Positions 58,601 to 64,000 of a DNA stretch of 64,000 bases are shown here, piece after piece. The position numbers and the translations under genes were made by a program. Numbering within the stretch: the stretch's first letter is position 1; every line of letters starts with the position of its first letter. Source of the DNA: Colias croceus (Eukaryota > Arthropoda > Insecta > Lepidoptera > Pieridae); the NCBI RefSeq assembly GCF_905220415.1, contig NC_059546.1, forward strand, positions 5,270,001 through 5,334,000. The letters run 5' to 3'. Under the pieces are notes generated by a model. It worked only from the letters and a program-made list of their open reading frames with translations, did not search any database and was not told the origin of the DNA.

Positions 58601-61226
58601 TGCTCGAAGCTTATACATAATCTACGAGATCTGGAAAAACTAATTCTACACTCTAATTTATAATGAATATAAGAGCTCTACCTACACATAGTTATGGCAG
58701 TATTGTCACTTCTAACTTTGAACTAATTTGACAATCAATATAATTTGTAGAAATATAGACTAATATATGTATTAATATCTATTTACTTGTATATATATCA
58801 GCGTCAATATATTATTATAGACATCCATAAATAATAATACACAACAAATTTATAACCGGAAGAATAGATACAAATCCAAACCCTTTTCTTTACATAACTA
58901 ATACAAACATTAAGTAAATGCATGCTTCGATAAAATCAAATCCTATTATTCACATTGTAATTAATCGGTACATAGCTACAAGACAGGATAGATAATAATA
59001 CTTTCCAACAACAGAAACCATACATCATGTACGACTAAATAACATACGCTGCTGTCAAAATGTAACATTGTACGATTCTATCAATGATTTATTGCTCGAT
59101 GATGAAAATAGTTTCCTTTGAAGGAAAGGTACCTACTAACCATGTACTAGCTATTCAATTGACCGTAAATTGAATTGAAGTAAAAGTTACTGCTTAATGA
59201 TTTTCTCCTATGATTTCTGTTCCAAATGACAGATAATATAATGTCTGTCCACAATATAATCCTTTTCCTGGAAACGATTGTGTATACCTACTTTGAAGTG
59301 CTTTCATATTGAAAGAAAATGGATATTTGATTTCTTCCAATATTTAAATTCTAAAGCGTACGACTGACCATTGTAAAAATAAATAAGAAGAGATTTTAAC
59401 GAAAACTAGATTGGTACAAAAATAATGTACCTATCTACTTATTTCTTGTCGACAAACAATAATTTTTATTTAGAATATAAATTACACTGCAACAATTCCA
59501 ATTACATAAGTTTACATTAAAACTTTTACTTGACGTTACAAGAAAAGTTGCTAAATAGAAGATTGTACCAATATCTTCCATAATCGTGGAACGTGCATTT
59601 GACTAAGTAGTTGTCGAGAAAGCTGGCTATCCAACGTGTAATGGTGAACTTTTTACTTTGTAGCCGATGTCGCTCCCTTGCCTGCAGGGAAAAACGTATT
59701 TCGCAATTCAGAATTTTTGCCAAACGAAGTTTGTTGTAAAATTTTCATACTAATTCTATGTTATTTTTAGTCTTTCTAGCGATATTTGAAAAATACACGT
59801 GCTTTGTATGAACTTTATGTAATGGAAATTTAACACATTTTTTTCTGTATGGAAAATATTGACGAATAACTTGTTTTTTTATATGTCAATACAGATCACT
59901 GACTCGTGAGAGGAATATAAAGTATAAACGTTAGTTTTACAATTGAGGTTGTTTTTATTAAAGTTATCAAAAGTTGATAAAACAACGTCAATTTAGATGG
60001 CAAATTATTATTAACCTAATACAAAATAAGAAACTTACAGTAGCTAGGCAGATACATATTGTAAACAAATGCTCAGCTCTTGTAATTTAAGTAGAGATGG
60101 AAATTATAGGTGGGAAGTATGAAGCGATTCCTGTTGACAGCGGGTACAACAAGTTCATGATGCTCAAGATACGAAACATAACAAAAGAGGATTTCGGATT
60201 TTACAAGTGCATCGCTAAGAACTCTCTCGGAGAGACTGATGGGATCATTAAACTGGATGGTAAGCTTCACGATTTTGTATTCTGTTATTATTTTTATTTA
60301 TTGTTCAATGTAAGTCATGTAAATGTAACTTGCTTTTGTGAAAACAGAGATTTATTAAGAAACACGAGTTTAAGTTTCTTTCGTAAAAACAAATAAGACC
60401 AAAGAAGATCCATTGTCAACCGTATTGGAAAATGTGTACATAATATTATGTATTTAGGAATTAATATAATAAATCATTAAAAACATAATTCAATTATAAT
60501 TTAATAAAATCATCTATGACTTTATATTCTGATACTCTTAAAAAATATTTATTAAATAAATCAAGGTGTCCAAAAGGATTTTTTTGCTGATACTAAACAA
60601 ACATTGTTACAGAAATCCCAGCTCCACCATCTGCGTTCACAACGACGCAAAAATCTATATTAGACAATCAAACAATTAGAAAGAAAGGTAATATCTATGA
60701 AGATTATTGTGAAATGAATATCTGATTATAACTATTTTAATTCGAGTTATAACTTTGAACAGGTCAATTACAAATTCTTCAAACGAACGACGCTATAAGT
60801 TCAACTTTTCAAGGTGAGGCATTCGATGGGCAAATAAGAGATTTCGGTATGTATTAAATAAATATTTATTAATTGGTGACCTTGTAACTTTCTATAGAAA
60901 TTCCTCAACCTTAGTCATCAAGTTAGCATTTGTCGTCTATTCGATAATAAAACATATTAAGCAGTCTCTTTCGGTCTATTAAAACAAATGTGTTTTTCTA
61001 TAGATGACGTCACTCTTTATTAAATCCTATTTGAATGAAAATTGCTACACAAATATAATTAATATTGATGGAAAAACATTAAAAGTATCAACAGATCCTA
61101 AGTCCGTGTTTCTTATTTTCAGACTTCTACGAAAACTCGGCGTCATCACTTAAATTTTATAAAACATTTTTATTAATTTCACTATGTCACATGATGAACA
61201 TAACAAGATATATTTTGATCTCTTGA
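25572..61226 (+). CDS. DIP/lachesin-like three-Ig cell adhesion receptor (spliced, 11 coding exons)
   Basis: The spliced product is 428 residues. Residues 1-22 are a signal peptide. Ig1 (about 46-146) has C67 and C128 with W79. Ig2 (about 147-240) has C171, C221 and W183. Ig3 (about 241-341) has C264, C325 and W276. A linker follows (342-395), then a C-terminal tail with a hydrophobic run around 406-427 that may be a GPI-attachment signal. N-X-T sequons occur at N54, N153 and N314. Ig1 reads PIPNVTVTVGRDALLAC and DRGWYMCQVNTDP; Ig2 contains MGAYLCIASNGVPPS; Ig3 contains CHTEAYP and KNSLGETDG. These are hallmarks of insect DPR-interacting proteins, which bind Dpr partners through Ig1 in synaptic matching. 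Exons are 25572-25638, 47357-47413, 53487-53590, 53776-53983, 55022-55177, 56020-56148, 57607-57744, 60095-60259, 60613-60687, 60763-60846 and 61123-61226. Which DIP paralogue this is cannot be settled by eye. Confidence 0.93.
25639..32048. other. Intron 1, first part
   Basis: AT-rich intronic DNA without a second gene. A GC-richer block at about 26180-26400 lies close to exon 1 and could be a regulatory island. A locally GC-richer unclassified stretch lies at about 31000-31210. Confidence 0.5.
32049..32226 (-). repeat. GC-rich structured dispersed repeat, copy 2
   Basis: Near-identical to 17890-18063, in the same orientation. It differs by an added 'ggcgcggg'-type octamer after the first 'atcgcg', a few substitutions and a shorter terminal T-run. 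It keeps the paired 'agctattgcatagctt' and 'gcttgcaatagcttt' segments. Confidence 0.7.
32227..35217. other. Intron 1, middle part
   Basis: AT-rich intronic DNA with no gene. GC-richer patches at about 32770-32880 and 33530-33700 have no recognisable content. Confidence 0.5.
35218..35385 (-). mobile_element. Short Helitron (168 bp)
   Basis: On the minus strand it begins TCTTATATAAAAATGAATCG and ends GGGGCGGACCGCTAG, between host A and T. It contains the common 'cggctgaaccgatttcgat' phrase. It encodes no protein. Confidence 0.8.
35386..35931. other. Intron 1 spacer
   Basis: AT-rich, with nothing recognised. Confidence 0.5.
36446..38247 (-). pseudogene. CR1 ORF2, reverse transcriptase part (broken)
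   Basis: The longest open piece, 36446-37924, has 492 residues with the expected order: SKVIPLFKSGDQ, the NNYRPISIL block, motif A FCDLSKAFD (D125), GVPQGSILGP, and motif C FADD (D215/D216), ending WRVVA. Upstream, the piece at 37935-38207 continues the protein in another frame. The break falls at a nine-T run (37942-37950), so a one-base slippage is the likely cause. The frame extends up to about 38247 (motif KTVWTIINGE), where a SINE-like insertion interrupts it. Confidence 0.9.
38248..38340 (-). mobile_element. Short SINE-like insertion inside CR1 ORF2
   Basis: About 93 bp without coding character separates the KIRNS and NKVKTVW parts of ORF2. On the minus strand it reads 'gagtcctgtctctcccatat', 'acactggacattggcgaagt' and ends in (AAG)n. 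I recall this as a common lepidopteran repeat fragment, but the family is not named and the exact ends and target duplication are unclear. Confidence 0.55.
38341..38659 (-). pseudogene. CR1 ORF2, middle part between SINE-like piece and Helitron-B
   Basis: The frame reads through LPDLNDQSFHKNPCEMFTNL to SLYVRDKIRNS, the connecting region between endonuclease and reverse transcriptase. It continues the endonuclease frame exactly once the Helitron at 38660-42088 is taken out. Confidence 0.8.
39672..39867 (-). mobile_element. Nested short Helitron inside Helitron-B copy 2
   Basis: This is the counterpart of 4889-5083 at the same relative place and orientation within the host element. It differs mainly in the number of 'gggacaca' units. 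It shows the insertion is ancestral to both copies. Confidence 0.8.
39895..40362 (+). pseudogene. Captured gene fragment in Helitron-B copy 2
   Basis: An open stretch reading KISNAIFVFCEFSPSCVPTK ends at donor AAAAG|GTAAGT (39960/39961). After about 160 bp, an acceptor 'tatttacag' at 40119 is followed in matching phase by DSMLIKLYRLWKTISADIFT and TPLEN. Two stops, then FDDKDSSSED, a stop, VEISNHPLRQFLTEVNVQRP, MVQSLEVSREILEDIF and QEGEEG with a TAG at 40360-40362. The joined phase, consensus splice sites and acidic serine-rich tract look like a former host gene picked up by the Helitron. No family is recognised; the three internal stops mean it is not functional as it stands. Confidence 0.45.
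42089..42860 (-). pseudogene. CR1 ORF2, endonuclease part
   Basis: Apurinic-endonuclease motifs run in order along the minus strand: QNIQGLASK near the start, CVTEHWL (catalytic Glu), VYRPPSSD, CGDFNIDLL and TSDHCG. A frameshift near 42720 separates the QNIQGLASK part from CVTEHWL. The downstream end is cut by Helitron-B at NNIDN. Confidence 0.85.
43016..44350 (-). CDS. CR1 ORF1 protein, intact 444 residues
   Basis: The frame is unbroken from ATG to TAA. Residues about 5-120 and 175-260 are heptad-rich and charged (coiled coils; for example LKAELAELHTQYMDSQNKC). From about residue 306 a compact C-terminal part begins IIVLSDNIGQGFGALLNNLG and continues through VVILYGDSLNL to DALIYFDLN, the layout of the SGNH-esterase-like domain known in CR1-clade ORF1 proteins. 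The residue at the usual Ser nucleophile position appears to be Asn (SDN), so esterase activity is doubtful. ORF1 would bind the RNA and multimerise. It is the only intact frame of this LINE copy. Confidence 0.8.
   Translation of the reverse strand: MLTRKAVAKDMENKLKATLQDLKASQSLCEQLLLEREEHEIEIQKIIKKNTSLKAELAELHTQYMDSQNKCTALQDIVDSFQQCSDDHEKALSRIVELECSLMEVQEDNSKRLCNSSNSLYGELVECGQLSGFENNRKIKLNSHNKLKKFLKLSRFIKHTKSVIKNRFSLRNVAQLQNKNKSLVKELDRYHRDLEHYKMIYEVETTELKEKIDSLNDILHDLNQKYSVAQLQINEHIKEADYLIKLSNENMDRFESLTNNYVCKCSISDNEQPSPHKPIDCTDMHSIPSTATISSSNTKHLSMQEIIVLSDNIGQGFGALLNNLGHKVTNFCTPNSSFTYIMNSLDNFSFNGNNIVVILYGDSLNLKKHDIDIGFQKMLKISSETKCKFMLCTLPYLPGLTQNQNKFIYNINLKLYNLTNHHSDALIYFDLNSCTKSFCLTKNI
44351..44839 (-). 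other. CR1 5' UTR region
   Basis: Non-coding sequence between the ORF1 start and the probable 5' end of the LINE. It includes an A-run at 44804-44815. The 5' boundary depends on the tentative AAGGTA duplication. Confidence 0.4.
44854..45233. repeat. 12-bp GC-rich minisatellite in the hAT right arm
   Basis: About 32 units of 12 bp. The centre is a near-perfect run of GCGTTCGCAGGC (about 44893-45150). Toward both ends the units change to variants ending in CAAATG (right side GCGTTCGCAAAT, then GCCTTCGCAAAT; left side 'atcgcaaatgcc'). Because the unit is 12 bp and has no stop in any frame, frames of 130-160 residues appear on both strands, reading RRRV, ANAP, RTRL or RACE repeats. These are artefacts of the repeat, not genes. 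Confidence 0.95.
45234..45254. repeat. Perfect GC hairpin at the minisatellite edge
   Basis: GCCGGCGGC, loop ACA, GCCGCCGGC: a nine-base-pair perfect stem. It directly abuts the last minisatellite unit and may have promoted slippage that built the array. Confidence 0.85.
45568..45758 (-). mobile_element. Short Helitron, same family as the outer Helitron
   Basis: On the minus strand it begins TCTATACTAATATTTTATAG and ends CGCGCGGAGCAGCTAG, with A and T host flanks. It is about 191 bp and close to 49617-49801. It sits 183 bp from the end of the nested stack. Confidence 0.85.
45759..47281. other. Intron 1, last part
   Basis: AT-rich. The stretch at about 45759-45789 (tacgtagtatattattatta and gtctgtggt) recurs at about 62657-62686, so it is a short dispersed repeat. 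Nothing else is recognised. Confidence 0.5.
47282..47317 (-). mobile_element. 36-bp miniature Helitron remnant
   Basis: On the minus strand TCTATACTAATATTACAAAG continues GCTGAAGAGTTTG and then ends CTAG. Host A and T flank it. It matches the first 32 bases of the 45568/49617 family and then jumps straight to CTAG. It may be an extreme internal deletion or a truncated copy with a chance CTAG. It lies 40 bp upstream of exon 2. Confidence 0.55.
47357..47413 (+). CDS. DIP exon 2: short N-terminal linker
   Basis: Fifty-seven bases lie between 'tttacag' and the donor ATG|GTAAGT and encode RELPGQNVVSVAPIEVPD. The exon starts and ends in phase 1, so it could be skipped without breaking the frame. 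It lies 21.7 kb from exon 1 and 6.1 kb from exon 3. Confidence 0.75.
47414..48387. other. Intron 2, first part
   Basis: AT-rich intronic DNA; nothing recognised. Confidence 0.5.
48388..48560. mobile_element. PIF/Harbinger-like MITE (173 bp)
   Basis: Long inverted ends: left GGGCCGATTTTTCAATGCTT, right its reverse complement, continuing GGATAAAACTTAT on both sides. TTA flanks both ends (48385-48387 and 48561-48563). GGGCC-type termini and a TTA duplication indicate PIF/Harbinger. No coding sequence. Confidence 0.85.
48564..49616. other. Intron 2 spacer
   Basis: AT-rich with a few T-runs; no gene or element recognised. Confidence 0.5.
49617..49801 (-). mobile_element. Short Helitron, outer-Helitron family
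   Basis: On the minus strand it begins TCTATACTAATATTATAAAG and ends CGCGCGGAGCAGCTAG, with host A/T flanks. 185 bp; closest relative in the window is 45568-45758. Confidence 0.85.
49802..50612. other. Intron 2 spacer
   Basis: AT-rich; nothing recognised. Confidence 0.5.
50769..51133 (-). mobile_element. Truncated poly-A LINE fragment with 15-bp target duplication
   Basis: The insert is flanked by perfect copies of AAACATACACATACC (50754-50768 and 51134-51148). It begins on the plus strand with T17, the poly-A tail of a minus-strand element. Then follows about 105 bp including a 'cccacggcctccggggaaga' hairpin segment. It is itself interrupted by a CR1 tail, and a short remainder (about 51108-51133) lies beyond. 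Confidence 0.75.
50891..51107 (-). mobile_element. CR1 3' tail fragment
   Basis: Matches the 3' end of the intron-1 CR1 (36185-36427): the same (CAAACT)n tail, 'accaccgattcggaaagcag', 'gagaagaatcggcaagaaac' and the end at 'aatatgccaa'. It contains no coding sequence and is a strongly 5'-truncated copy or a piece fused to the surrounding LINE. Confidence 0.8.
51198..51561. other. Intron 2 spacer
   Basis: AT-rich; nothing recognised. Confidence 0.5.
51562..51747 (-). mobile_element. Short Helitron (186 bp)
   Basis: On the minus strand it begins TCCATACTAATATTATAAAT and ends GGGGCGGACCTCTAG, with host A/T flanks. It contains a (CTGT)n stretch and the 'aaattggttcagtagttta' phrase. Confidence 0.8.
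51943..52142 (-). mobile_element. Short Helitron (200 bp)
   Basis: On the minus strand it begins TCCTACTAATATTATAAATG and ends GTGGGCGGAAAGCTAG, with a host T at the 3' side. It is the intact relative of the interrupted element at 50613-51197. Confidence 0.78.
52143..53486. other. Intron 2, last part
   Basis: AT-rich, with a GC-richer non-coding patch at about 52730-52840. No gene is supported. Confidence 0.5.
53487..53590 (+). CDS. DIP exon 3: Ig1, first half
   Basis: The exon encodes SMYPRFAEPIPNVTVTVGRD then ALLACVVDNLRGFK, including the first Ig1 cysteine. Acceptor 'ctttcag'; donor AAG|GTATGG; it goes from phase 1 to phase 0. The phase-0 intron inside Ig1 is only 185 bp. Confidence 0.95.
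53776..53983 (+). CDS. DIP exon 4: Ig1, second half
   Basis: The exon begins VAWVRMDTQTILSIHHNIIT and contains RSWYLHIKNVQEVDRGWYMC then QVNTDPMRSRKGYLQVV. This is the Dpr-contact domain and the most conserved part of the family. It is distinctly GC-richer than its flanks. Acceptor 'gtttcag'; donor GTAG|GTTAGT. Confidence 0.95.
53984..55021. other. Intron 4
   Basis: AT-rich intron of 1038 bp. The last 40 bases before exon 5 contain almost no pyrimidine tract. Confidence 0.6.
55022..55177 (+). CDS. DIP exon 5: Ig2, first half
   Basis: It encodes VPPSIIDNMTSTDMVVREGA and DVTLVCRASGYPEPYVMWRR, ending GES. The family's VPPSI junction fixes the acceptor at 'cgaacag', even though the 20 bases before it lack a pyrimidine tract. 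The donor is TCTG|GTATGC. Confidence 0.93.
55178..56019. other. Intron 5
   Basis: 842 bp, AT-rich, nothing recognised. Confidence 0.6.
56020..56148 (+). CDS. DIP exon 6: Ig2, second half
   Basis: It encodes SVVDGETLTITKVSRLHMGA, YLCIASNGVPPSISKRIML and MVQ, with the second Ig2 cysteine. Acceptor 'cttcaacag' after a good pyrimidine tract; donor CAGT|GTGAGT. Phase 1 at both ends. Confidence 0.94.
56149..57038. other. Intron 6, first part
   Basis: AT-rich, nothing recognised. Confidence 0.6.
57039..57198 (-). mobile_element. Short Helitron in intron 6 (160 bp)
   Basis: On the minus strand it begins TCTCGTGTCACAATGTTTG and ends GGGGCGAACCGCTAG, flanked by A and T. Confidence 0.8.
57240..57414 (+). 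mobile_element. Truncated LINE 3' end with (CATT)n tail
   Basis: The segment contains 'tggcagagatcgctgtcagc' and 'gataaggccgccctctgtac', a pattern I associate with 3' ends of lepidopteran LINEs. It ends 'caataaagaatttt' plus (TCAT)n at about 57392-57414. The 5' boundary is approximate. Family is not assigned. Confidence 0.65.
57607..57744 (+). CDS. DIP exon 7: Ig3, first half
   Basis: It encodes PPMLSIPNQLEGAYLGQDVT, LECHTEAYPSSINYW and TTDRGDMIIS. Acceptor 'gtcacag'; donor TCCG|GTAAGG. It contains the first Ig3 cysteine and the Trp. Confidence 0.94.
57745..60094. other. Intron 7
   Basis: 2350 bp of AT-rich intron; no gene or element with recognisable ends. Confidence 0.6.
60095..60259 (+). 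CDS. DIP exon 8: Ig3, second half
   Basis: It encodes MEIIGGKYEAIPVDSGYNKF, then MMLKIRNITKEDFGFYKC and IAKNSLGETDGIIKLD, completing Ig3. The acceptor is 'taatttaagtag'; phase continuity requires the cut before AGATGG, not the nearby second AG. Donor GATG|GTAAGC. Confidence 0.93.
60260..60612. other. Intron 8
   Basis: 353 bp, AT-rich. The open frame running on from exon 8 into this intron is chance. Confidence 0.6.
60613..60687 (+). CDS. DIP exon 9: membrane-proximal linker
   Basis: The exon is 75 bases, phase 1 at both ends, and encodes IPAPPSAFTTTQKSILDNQT then IRKK: a Pro/Thr-rich start and a basic end, typical of an unstructured stalk. Donor AAAG|GTAATA. It can be skipped in frame. Confidence 0.8.
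60763..60846 (+). CDS. DIP exon 10: membrane-proximal linker
   Basis: The exon is 84 bases, phase 1 at both ends, and encodes QLQILQTNDAISSTFQGEAF then DGQIRDF. The intron before it is only 75 bp. Donor TTCG|GTATGT. Like exon 9 it could be a cassette. Confidence 0.75.
61123..61226 (+). CDS. DIP exon 11: C-terminal tail and stop
   Basis: After acceptor 'ttattttcag' it encodes FYENSASSLKFYKTFLLISL, then CHMMNITRYILIS and TGA at 61224-61226. Small residues N399-S403 followed by a mainly hydrophobic stretch to the end suggest a GPI-attachment signal, as known for several DIPs. The stretch is interrupted by polar residues, so this is inference. Confidence 0.75.
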
Positions 61227-62298
61227 TGTTAATTTAGTCATTTTTGTGATATCATTCCTATGTATAACTTCATTATGCTGATCAGACAATAAATGTTAAT
61301 GTGACACGTCTGCAAGTTATTTATGTTTCTAACCATACTCATATATTAATAAAGTTATCTATTAACCTTTCGCATAAAGTGTTTATTACATTGGCGTTTT
61401 AATAGCGCATCCTATTTTGTGTATAATGTAGAGAAGCCGTAATGAATATAGTTCTGTGTTATAATACTATTCCTTATAGTTCAGAGGTTAGTTCTTTAAC
61501 AAAGGCAAGTTTGTGTGTTGATATTTCAAATCACTGGCCTCTATTGCTGCTTATACATGCCTCAGACATTGGAATAAAGCAATTTGGCTATAGTGATTGT
61601 GGCGTTGATAGCTCATCTCTACAAGGTAATAACAATGAATATTCCGAAGTAATGACAAAGTAGTTCAGCGACAAACGTTTCTCCATATTATACAGATATA
61701 TTTTGTCAATATAGTTCATTATTAAAGCGCTATTAATACTACAATAAAATTTTTTTGTTTGTTATTTTATAGTTATTGCGAATAATCTGATTTTAAATGT
61801 CAATAATTTCTGGTACGATCAGTAAAGGAAAGAAATCCTATTTTATACGCATCAGTACATGATATACCTAGATATAGGTGATAGACTAGGCCTAGACGAT
61901 CGAATTTTCTACATCGATTTTGTAAATTTTATTAAGCCTGGTGTAGAATAAATTATATTAGGTACTTATATACTTTTATTTAGATTTACTTGTTCTCGCA
62001 CAATCTATTGATATATTAATTTTTGTAAAGTAGCCTTGTATAAAGTGTATGTTATTACAAGACATTTTTCGTTTTAGGGCTTGTAGATTTTACTATTTAT
62101 TTAATTATATACTTCGTTATTTTTTATTCTTTAGATGTTTTACAAATGATACTTATAAGCTGTATAAGTGTATACTGTATAAGTTAAATGCTGTTACGAA
62201 TGAATCAATCTATAGTAACTCAAATGTAAATTAAAATAGAATATTTTGTAACATTCTGCTATGAAAAGATTGCCAAAGAATATATGTGTTTAAATAAA
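61227..62298 (+). other. 3' UTR candidate region of the DIP gene
   Basis: AATAAA hexamers after the stop lie at 61288-61293, 61348-61353, 61743-61748 and 62293-62298. The last is followed by a GT/T-rich stretch ('acttcgtgttttattttgtc'), the arrangement expected of a poly-A site. A 73-residue frame at 61442-61663 lies within this region and has no support as a gene. Confidence 0.4.
62293..62298 (+). terminator. Candidate poly-A signal
   Basis: AATAAA followed within 40 bases by a GT/T-rich downstream element. The earlier hexamers could equally be used. Confidence 0.35.
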
Positions 62299-62529
62299 AA
62301 ACATTGCTTTTACTTCGTGTTTTATTTTGTCGAACCTTTTCATTACGCTTAGTATAAATGTATAAATGTAATAAAATTCTTTTCCATTTTTCCAACACAG
62401 ATAGTGTTGTATGTAAAATGGAAACCTTACTTTCCTTATTAACTCATTACTCAGGCCCCGGAACCACAATAGAAAATCTATTGTGTCTGGGACCGATCGG
62501 GCCGCTTGGGGCTCAATGGGTTAAAATAT

Positions 62530-62686
62530 TATAAATGCCAAAGTAGATTGTCTGTTTGTCTTACTTTCACGACGCGGACGCAACGGAGCATGTTTATGTT
62601 GTGATTTGTGGCTGGGAATGGGAGGCTAAAGAGAGGCTTCCGAAAGTTATAGTTGTATACGTAGTATATTATTATTAGTCTGTGGT
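62530..62686 (+). repeat. Degenerate dispersed repeat
   Basis: It begins 'attataaatgccaaagtaga' and 'ttgtctgtttgtcttac', resembling the 5' part of Helitron-type repeats. It ends with 'tacgtagtatattattatta' and 'gtctgtggt', which also occurs at about 45759-45789. The boundaries are uncertain. Confidence 0.45.
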
Positions 62687-64000
62687 TATAGAGAAGGTAG
62701 TTCTTACAGTGGTCAAAGATCTCATTCCGTTGGATTATTTTTTAATTATATAAGTGAAGACAAATGAATACAATATCAGCAACATAATTCCAATTTAACC
62801 ATGTTATATAAAGAGGTGTAAAGTAAAATTCAATATAGCAAGCGCACCTATTCACGTTACATAACTGGCTAGTATGGCCATACTCCATAGTACGAACAGG
62901 TAACCCCAACCCCAACCGCTATTTCATTAATATGTAACGAAGACCAATCTCAGTGCAGCGCCCTTTATTGTCTCGATCAAATCAATACTGGCTGCTAACT
63001 CTATAATAGGACCATTAGCTAACCGTTACGAGCAATTATTACTAAGTGAATAAACACATATTAGCATGTTAATACACACACTATTACAATTGTTATTGTG
63101 GTAACGGTTTTTTGATATGGTGAGTAAGGATAGGTTTAAAAAATACCGGCGACTGGTGCTATAAATCCAACTTCTGTATTACATGGTATGTTTCTATTAT
63201 GTAAAGTAAAGAACAATATTGTGAGTACCCTAGGTATGTTGAAAGTTGATAGACTTTAAATTATAATCAATGAAACATTGTTATTTTTTAATGACGATGA
63301 TTTTTTTAAGGTAAAGACGTCATAAAACATGATCCACAATCAACTCGACTACTACTTAACTATATGGCTATTAATTAGAAACATGAATATTGAATATCCT
63401 TTTATTTTATTTATTTGTATTTTATTTTATGTGGATAATTACTTTTTATCGCAGTTATAAGCAAATACTTTATAATATAATGTATAAAAGGTATAATTAT
63501 TGAATACTCCATGCTAACCTAATTTTTTATTCGCATTCTTTTCGTTTTGGTACCTAATTATATAATATCTGTATGGCGATGGTATTTTCGCACAAGTGAC
63601 TGAACAGATTCGAATTATATTTTTTAATATATAGATCAATAGTATATAGTATCAATCATTTATGTTTTTATGTACCTACCTACCTATAATTTCTTAGACA
63701 ATTCATCGTCCATAAAACCTAAAGCTAATAAAACAGGTGAAACGTTTGCGAAGTAGCTGTCGCTTGTCGCAGGATAATAAAAAGTGCACGCAAGCTAAAC
63801 CGCAGTCAGAATGCAGGCAACTACCTATAATCTATATCTAACTCTTTGTGTGGCTTTAATAACCTTCGGCTTTAATCAGATGATGATGAGGACTTTACAT
63901 AACGTTATAAATTATAAGGAGGTTTCCATATAATTTAAAACAAACATAAATGTCTGCGGCTCTAAATATAACATTAAATAACTTTTTGAAGGTTATCATA
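62687..64000. other. AT-rich downstream flank
   Basis: No gene or element identified. Confidence 0.5.

Noticed and set aside
61442..61663. Small gene downstream of the DIP stop
   Set aside because: No domain, AT-rich codons, and it lies in the probable 3' UTR.
1..64000. tRNA or rRNA genes
   Set aside because: I saw no cloverleaf with recognisable A/B boxes nor rRNA sequence by eye; a tRNAscan-SE run would settle it.

Overview
The window reads as lepidopteran nuclear DNA. It is AT-rich and carries many short rolling-circle (Helitron-type) elements that start TC and end CTAG between a host A and a host T. Many of their 3' ends have the 'CCGCGGCTTCG' or 'CCCCGGCTTCGCCCG' look that I associate with butterfly and moth genomes. 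The organism call is inference from repeat style and gene content; I ran no search.

One host gene can be supported. Eleven coding exons on the + strand between 25572 and 61226 splice in silico, with GT/AG at every junction and continuous phase, into a 428-residue protein. It has a signal peptide, three Ig domains and a short hydrophobic C-terminus. The sequence is that of the DPR-interacting protein (DIP)/lachesin-like group of insect neuronal cell-surface receptors. Intron 1 is 21.7 kb, intron 2 is 6.1 kb and the Ig exons lie within 8 kb.

Layout. 1-25.5 kb: no supported gene; two TA-flanked MITEs, a 2.7 kb non-autonomous Helitron (copy 1 of 'Helitron-B'), smaller Helitrons and one copy of a GC-rich structured repeat. 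25.2-25.6 kb: GC-rich 5' region and the signal-peptide exon. 25.6-47.4 kb: intron 1, holding a second copy of the structured repeat and a nested transposon stack at 35932-45384. In the stack, a short Helitron contains a hAT-like element with a perfect 8-bp target duplication. Inside that is a nearly full-length CR1-type LINE, and inside the LINE are copy 2 of Helitron-B and a small SINE-like piece. 47.4-53.5 kb: exon 2, then intron 2 with a PIF/Harbinger-like MITE and several Helitrons, one of them interrupted by LINE debris with a 15-bp target duplication. 53.5-61.2 kb: Ig exons, linker exons and C-terminal exon. 61.2-64 kb: 3' UTR candidates, then AT-rich DNA.

The host gene and the transposons have no evident functional link. 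The stack is unusual because most nesting steps can be placed to the base, and because removing Helitron-B in silico restores the LINE reading frame at that junction. Both Helitron-B copies also carry what looks like a captured, decayed, intron-containing gene fragment. Splice sites, element boundaries and families were read by eye; no alignment, expression data or database search was available.
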